From positions 1-11,138 of the forward strand of contig JAGRAG010000060.1 of NCBI GenBank assembly GCA_020435025.1: 11,138 nucleotides of DNA. Direction: 5' to 3'. Numbering within the stretch: the first letter of the stretch is position 1; each line of letters starts with the position of its first letter. The stretch comes from Bdellovibrionales bacterium. Lineage in GTDB: Bacteria > Bdellovibrionota > Bdellovibrionia > Bdellovibrionales > UBA1609. Positions 7,499 through 11,138 of the stretch are shown here, one piece after another. The notes beneath the pieces were generated by a model. That model saw nothing but the letters and a program-made list of their open reading frames with translations, did no database searches and was not told the origin of the DNA. A program made the position numbers and the translations under genes.

Positions 7499-9814
7499 TT
7501 GCAACATAGCACCCACCCCTTCGTAAATTTAATTGTTCAAAGGCCAAAAACCTTTCTGATTACGGGTCTTATTTTCATTATCGCCTTAGGGCTTGGTGCT
7601 ATTGGCATGAAATCTGACTTCTCCTACCGTATTTGGTTTGAAGAAGGCAGTGACCGGCTCGCCCTATTTGATGCGTTTGAACGACAGTTTGGAAACGATG
7701 AATCGGCGGTTCTTGTTATTCACAGTCCCTCTGGAATTTTCGACAAAGATAGCGCCGAACTGCTCATCAAAATGAGCGATGATGTTTGGAAGGTACCGGA
7801 AGTCCTCCGAGTGGATTCACTATCTAATTTTAATTGGGTGCATGCAGACCAAGAAGAGCTCATTATCGAACCATTGATTCCTGATGATGAACCCTTAACT
7901 GATGAACTTTTGCAACAAAGAAAAGAGATTTCAATCAATAACCCTTCCATTTTAAATTATTTGATTAGTGCAGACGCAAAGACCGCCATCATTTACGGTC
8001 GTTTAAGACCCAATATTGGAACTAAGCCGAAATACGAAGAGATCGTCAATGGCATGCGAGCCGTCGTCAACAAATACAAGGATCATACAGACCATTCCTT
8101 TTATCTAACGGGCAACACTTTTTTAACACATGCGTTTAACGAAAGCTCTCAACGAGATGCCAAAATATTAATGCCACTCGTTTTTGGATTAACCGTCGTA
8201 TTTTTAATTCTTTCTTTAAAAAATTGGGGAGGAGTCTTTATTCCCATGGGAGTGATCGCTCTCACAGTTATTGGCACTCTTGGAACCGTTGGTTGGGCAG
8301 GAATGGTTTTAGGAACTCTCACATCGATCGTACCACAATTTATGATTGCGGTTTCCATAGCCGTCGTTGTTCATGTCCTTATTGCCTATTACCAGTTTCT
8401 CAGTCTTGGAATGGAAAAAGAAGAGGCTATTGTTCTTTCTTTTTCAAAAAATTTACGCCCTACCCTCCTCACCTCTATCAGCACCACCATAGGTTTTGTC
8501 AGCTTTACCGGTTCGGAAATCCCACAAATAGCAGAAATGGGCGCGATGGCGGCCGTCGGGGCATTTCTCTCGTGGATTTTAACTTATTGGCTGGTCGCCC
8601 CCTTACTGGTGCTTTTACCTAAGCCAAAAAAGATCAAAAAAAGCGATCAGTCTCCAGAGCACATTGGCGAGCCCAGTCCAAGAGCCATTAGATACACAAA
8701 TTGGCTTGATAAATACCGACTGCCCATTATGCTTTTTTACGCCCTATTGTGTGGCGTATCTATTTACGGTGCCACAAAAATTGAGGTCAACTCCGACCCC
8801 TTTGAGTATTTCGATCCCACCTATTCTCTATCTATAGCCAACCATTTTATGGAAGATCATGTAGGGGGATCTCTTGGTCCAGAGATCATTGTTGATTCCG
8901 GAGAAAAAGAAGGCATCAAAGACCCAATATTTCTAAATAAGGTGGACAAGTTACAAAATTGGATTGGCTCTTTCGAATTTGTAACAAAGACGGTTTCTAT
9001 TTTGGATATTCTAAAAGATATGAATAAAAATTTAAATGGTGGCGCTCCTGAAGAGTACCGATTGGCTCAAGATCGCCGTGAAATTGCTGAGCAACTCTTC
9101 CTTTATACTATGAGCTTGCCACAAGGGATGGACATCAATGACCAAATGACTCTTGAAAACGAGTCACTAAGAATCACGGCCATGTGGAATTTGCACAATA
9201 CGAATAGAGCCTTACAGTTTGTCCGTGATGTTCAAGATAAAGCCTCGGAACTCGATCTCAATACTTATGTTACTGGAAAAAACATTCTTTATGCTGGAAA
9301 TAACCCTTTAGTGGTTAACTCCTTTGTCACCAGCATTTCTCTTGCCATATTTTTAGTCTCAGTCCTTCTCATCATTGGTCTTAAATCCTTTCAAATTGGC
9401 CTTCTCTCTTTGATACCAAACACCATTCCGCTAATTTTGGGCGCATCTTTGCTGCCTATTTATGGAATTTATCTAGATATTGGAACGGTTATCGTCGGAA
9501 GTGTCTGCTTAGGAATCGCTGTCGATGACACCATCCATTTTCTAGCCATCTTTCGTCGGCAAATTGGTCTCGGCTATAGCTCTAAGGAGGCTGTGGCTTA
9601 TATTATGACCTACACAGCTCCCGCTTTATTTACGACGACAATAGTGTTGGTCCTAGCTTTTGCCTCTTTTACATTAGCTCTTTTTGTACCCAATCAAAAT
9701 TTTGGAAAGTTCGTGGCGATCATTCTTTCTATAGCTCTTATCGCCGACTTGACCTTTCTCCCAGCGATGGTCCTCAGCCTCACTCGCTATCGAAATCCTT
9801 CGAAAAAAGCCTAA
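7499..9814 (+). CDS. RND-superfamily (MMPL-type) exporter
   Basis: 771 residues, an inner-membrane transporter with the duplicated RND plan: one N-terminal helix (17-36), a periplasmic loop (about 37-220), five helices (about 222-374), a cytoplasmic linker rich in Lys (375-398), another single helix (408-425), a second periplasmic loop (about 428-605) and a final five-helix block (607-762). It fits the COG1033 predicted exporters (MMPL domain) rather than the 1000-residue AcrB type. The second half keeps the family motif GIAVDDTIHFLAIFRR (672-687), whose Asp676/Asp677 are the expected proton-relay residues. The matching first-half segment, SIAVVVHVLIAYY (286-298), has valines instead. The start is TTG with GAGGA five bases upstream; no nearby ATG fits as well. 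It forms an operon with the LolA-like gene and probably drives proton-powered movement of a lipid or hydrophobic substrate. The substrate is unknown. Confidence 0.92.
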   Translation: MQHSTHPFVNLIVQRPKTFLITGLIFIIALGLGAIGMKSDFSYRIWFEEGSDRLALFDAFERQFGNDESAVLVIHSPSGIFDKDSAELLIKMSDDVWKVPEVLRVDSLSNFNWVHADQEELIIEPLIPDDEPLTDELLQQRKEISINNPSILNYLISADAKTAIIYGRLRPNIGTKPKYEEIVNGMRAVVNKYKDHTDHSFYLTGNTFLTHAFNESSQRDAKILMPLVFGLTVVFLILSLKNWGGVFIPMGVIALTVIGTLGTVGWAGMVLGTLTSIVPQFMIAVSIAVVVHVLIAYYQFLSLGMEKEEAIVLSFSKNLRPTLLTSISTTIGFVSFTGSEIPQIAEMGAMAAVGAFLSWILTYWLVAPLLVLLPKPKKIKKSDQSPEHIGEPSPRAIRYTNWLDKYRLPIMLFYALLCGVSIYGATKIEVNSDPFEYFDPTYSLSIANHFMEDHVGGSLGPEIIVDSGEKEGIKDPIFLNKVDKLQNWIGSFEFVTKTVSILDILKDMNKNLNGGAPEEYRLAQDRREIAEQLFLYTMSLPQGMDINDQMTLENESLRITAMWNLHNTNRALQFVRDVQDKASELDLNTYVTGKNILYAGNNPLVVNSFVTSISLAIFLVSVLLIIGLKSFQIGLLSLIPNTIPLILGASLLPIYGIYLDIGTVIVGSVCLGIAVDDTIHFLAIFRRQIGLGYSSKEAVAYIMTYTAPALFTTTIVLVLAFASFTLALFVPNQNFGKFVAIILSIALIADLTFLPAMVLSLTRYRNPSKKA

Positions 9815-9818
9815 GAAT

Positions 9819-9859
9819 GGACAGACATAAGAGTGACTAATATTGTCCTATATTTTTTT
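9819..9859 (+). terminator. Weak intrinsic terminator candidate after the exporter gene
   Basis: GGACA (9819-9823) can pair with TGTCC (9844-9848), followed closely by TATA and seven T residues (9853-9859). The stem is only five base pairs with a 20-base loop that can form perhaps three more A-T pairs, so it is a poor hairpin. The position, just after the stop at 9814, is the main support. Confidence 0.3.
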
Positions 9860-9930
9860 CAATCCATGGAAAAAACTGCTTTCCCTCTTCTCCATAAACC
9901 TCTCGAAATCCACCGTTTTTAGCGAAAATC

Positions 9931-9959
9931 TTGACCAGATTCCTCTTATCTCGCTTAAT
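9931..9959 (+). promoter_or_regulatory. Sigma70-like promoter candidate for the secreted-protein gene
   Basis: TTGACC (9931-9936, 5/6 of consensus) is followed after 17 bases by CTTAAT (9954-9959, 4/6). Transcription would start near 9966, giving a leader of about 43 bases before the ATG at 10009. The rest of the 194-base gap after the exporter holds an AT-rich stretch and no open frame I would defend. Confidence 0.45.
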
Positions 9960-10008
9960 GCAATTCGTCAGCATAAGAAAACTTAATTTCAATTCGAGGT
10001 AACTAAAG

Positions 10009-10794
10009 ATGCTAAGTAAGTCTCATTGGATCCGGCTCCCCCTAGTCCTGTCACTTCTTCTAGGAGTGTCCTTATCAGCAGCAGCACGGTCTGCCCTGGT
10101 GGCCAGAGAAGCCGCAACGGCGATTTTAGAAACAAAAGCCGGTCAAACCCTAGCTAGAGAATTAGGAATTGGAGTTGGCAGCGGCGCTCGCCTTTCTCAA
10201 GCCGAGAAAACCGAAGCCTTTTTAAAGGCTCTTTCTGAAAATCCAAAACTGGAAGCTCAACTATCCAAACAAAGCAGTCAATTTATCCAAATGGCTCAAC
10301 AAGGAAAAGACTATCAGGCTATTTCATCACAGCTCGGGCTAACCAAAATTCACACTCGAAACAATATGGCTCAATCGTTGCGTGTTCAAGGAAATGATAA
10401 CTCTATTCGGACCGCCGCTAAAGATCGTGTCTCCAAAGATGCTCTCGTAGACCGCTCTCTTGCGCAAAAAGCTATGCAAACTGTTGCTGCTGCCAACCAA
10501 AAACTCGGTGGCCAAAGTTTTTTACGAGATGGCTACAAAACTTGCTTGCAAAAATTTAGCCCAAAAGCTGTTAACAACGCCAACTCCCTCGCTCAATCTG
10601 GGGCTGAAGGTATCATCGCTGCCTCGAATAGCGGTGTGAAATCATCTATGGAACTTTTAACAGCAGGGGCTCGCAGTCTTTTTCATCGCTATTCAGAAAT
10701 CTTTGGCGTAAATAAAGCAGAAGCTAAGAAATCAGTTTGTACTTTAGGAAACGGCCAGTGTCGTATGTGGCGAACCGGAACGGCTTGTCTCTAA
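10009..10794 (+). CDS. Secreted protein of unknown function, Ala-rich, four cysteines
   Basis: 261 residues; I do not recognise the family. The ATG has GAGGT eight bases upstream. Residues 1-26 look like a Sec signal peptide: KSHWIR, a hydrophobic LPLVLSLLLGVSL core and an SAAA processing site. The mature protein is rich in Ala, Ser, Gln and Lys, with predicted helical stretches (27-50, 64-110, 135-165, 185-240) and no hydrophobic segment long enough to cross a membrane. All four cysteines are in the last third (179, 244, 251, 260), three of them in the last 18 residues, which suggests disulfides in the periplasm or outside the cell. There is no lipobox, so it is probably soluble. It appears monocistronic, with its own promoter candidate upstream and a strong terminator 31 bases after the stop. 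Real gene: likely. Function: unknown. Confidence 0.75.
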   Translation: MLSKSHWIRLPLVLSLLLGVSLSAAARSALVAREAATAILETKAGQTLARELGIGVGSGARLSQAEKTEAFLKALSENPKLEAQLSKQSSQFIQMAQQGKDYQAISSQLGLTKIHTRNNMAQSLRVQGNDNSIRTAAKDRVSKDALVDRSLAQKAMQTVAAANQKLGGQSFLRDGYKTCLQKFSPKAVNNANSLAQSGAEGIIAASNSGVKSSMELLTAGARSLFHRYSEIFGVNKAEAKKSVCTLGNGQCRMWRTGTACL

Positions 10795-10824
10795 GCAATC
10801 CAGAATAAAAAGTGAACTACAAAC

Positions 10825-10855
10825 AACGGCTCTCCAAACGAGCCGTTTTTTTTTT
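10825..10855. terminator. Strong rho-independent terminator, probably shared by convergent genes
   Basis: AACGGCTC (10825-10832) and GAGCCGTT (10840-10847) form an eight-base-pair stem with a seven-base loop, followed on the plus strand by ten T residues (10846-10855). It clearly ends the secreted-protein gene. Read leftward, the same stem is followed by TGTTTGTAGTT, a weaker T-rich tail, and lies immediately after the TAA of the convergent gene, so it may act in both directions. Confidence 0.92.
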
Positions 10856-11138
10856 ATTGGCGCGCGACAACTCCGGTTGCACAGGCTAGCCCTCCTCCTC
10901 CATGAAGGAACTCACTCAAGTCTGGTAAGGCATGACACTTGACTCCCCATCGCGAAAGCCATTCATTCAACCCTCCGTTTTGCTCCGGTAGCAAAACCTC
11001 TCTTGGCCCCAAGCAAACCCAATTCATAGCTTGTTGGCGAGCCACCGCCACCGTTTCTCGAACAGGAAGGATCTCATATCCTATCTCTTTTAAACCGTTA
11101 ACAATAAAAGGATCAGCGACGTCAACACGAACTGCAGC
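10854..11138 (-). CDS. Amidinotransferase/dimethylargininase-superfamily protein (C-terminal fragment)
   Basis: The frame is open from the right edge to TAA at 10856-10854, giving the last 94 residues of a longer protein. A GTG at 11051 falls inside conserved-looking sequence and is not the start. The fragment shows the last beta-beta-alpha-beta repeat expected of the guanidine-modifying superfamily (arginine deiminase, dimethylarginine dimethylaminohydrolase, glycine amidinotransferase): NWVCLGPREVLLPE (39-52), a WLSRWGVKCHALP segment (60-72) and a SEFLHGGGGLACAT ending (75-88). In the family the Cys after the glycine run is the nucleophile, here Cys86 of the fragment. The last residues (GVVARQ) differ from the usual CLTLPL-type ending. 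Which enzyme it is cannot be told from the C-terminus. It is convergent with the secreted-protein gene. Confidence 0.7.
   Translation of the reverse strand, partial: AAVRVDVADPFIVNGLKEIGYEILPVRETVAVARQQAMNWVCLGPREVLLPEQNGGLNEWLSRWGVKCHALPDLSEFLHGGGGLACATGVVARQ

Noticed and set aside
8224..8622. Plus-strand open frame of 132 codons in the exporter gene
   Set aside because: A frame-shifted copy of the transmembrane region, rich in His, Arg and Ser as expected for an off-frame reading.
9854..9875. TTTTTTC / GAAAAAA hairpin
   Set aside because: Almost entirely A-T pairs with an eight-base loop; too weak to call and likely a chance feature of AT-rich spacer DNA.
10854..11051. A 65-codon gene starting at GTG 11051
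   Set aside because: The frame stays open upstream to the window edge and the superfamily similarity begins before the GTG, so this is an internal codon of a larger gene.

Overview
The window is about 11.1 kb of compact, moderately AT-rich bacterial DNA from a Gram-negative organism. The evidence is an HrpB helicase, an exported LolA-like protein paired with an RND/MMPL exporter, and an ETF:ubiquinone oxidoreductase. The gene mix and style would fit a member of the Bdellovibrionota or a related delta-type proteobacterium. That is a guess from gene content; no rRNA or marker gene here settles it. I see no tRNA, rRNA, CRISPR array, insertion sequence or phage gene.

Left part (1-4898, minus strand): an apparent three-gene operon reads leftward. 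A good sigma70-type promoter (4870-4898) precedes a leader containing a large imperfect hairpin (4776-4839). Then come hrpB (DEAH-box helicase), a CPA-type cation:proton antiporter with two C-terminal CBS domains, and a YchJ-family SEC-C protein that runs off the left edge. The gaps between the genes are 51 and 24 bases.

Middle (4926-6578, plus strand): a full-length electron-transfer flavoprotein:ubiquinone oxidoreductase is divergent from hrpB. It would pass electrons from ETF (fatty-acid and amino-acid oxidation) to the quinone pool. Its C-terminal 4Fe-4S motif lacks one of the four usual cysteines.

Right-middle (6705-9814, plus strand): a two-gene operon encodes a periplasmic LolA-like protein (PF17131 type) and, 14 bases later, a 771-residue RND/MMPL-family exporter. 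Together they look like an envelope lipid or lipoprotein trafficking pair. Only the second half of the RND protein keeps the acidic transmembrane motif.

Right end (9815-11138): an intergenic region with a weak terminator-like site and a promoter candidate leads to an unrecognised secreted protein with four cysteines, followed by a strong intrinsic terminator. A convergent minus-strand gene enters from the right edge. Its C-terminal fragment resembles the amidinotransferase/dimethylargininase/arginine deiminase superfamily, and its stop codon overlaps the terminator's T-run.

The region is mostly ordinary chromosomal core content. The points worth following up are missing catalytic or ligand residues in three otherwise intact proteins and the hairpin in the hrpB leader. 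I did not find convincing evidence of a new multi-gene system.
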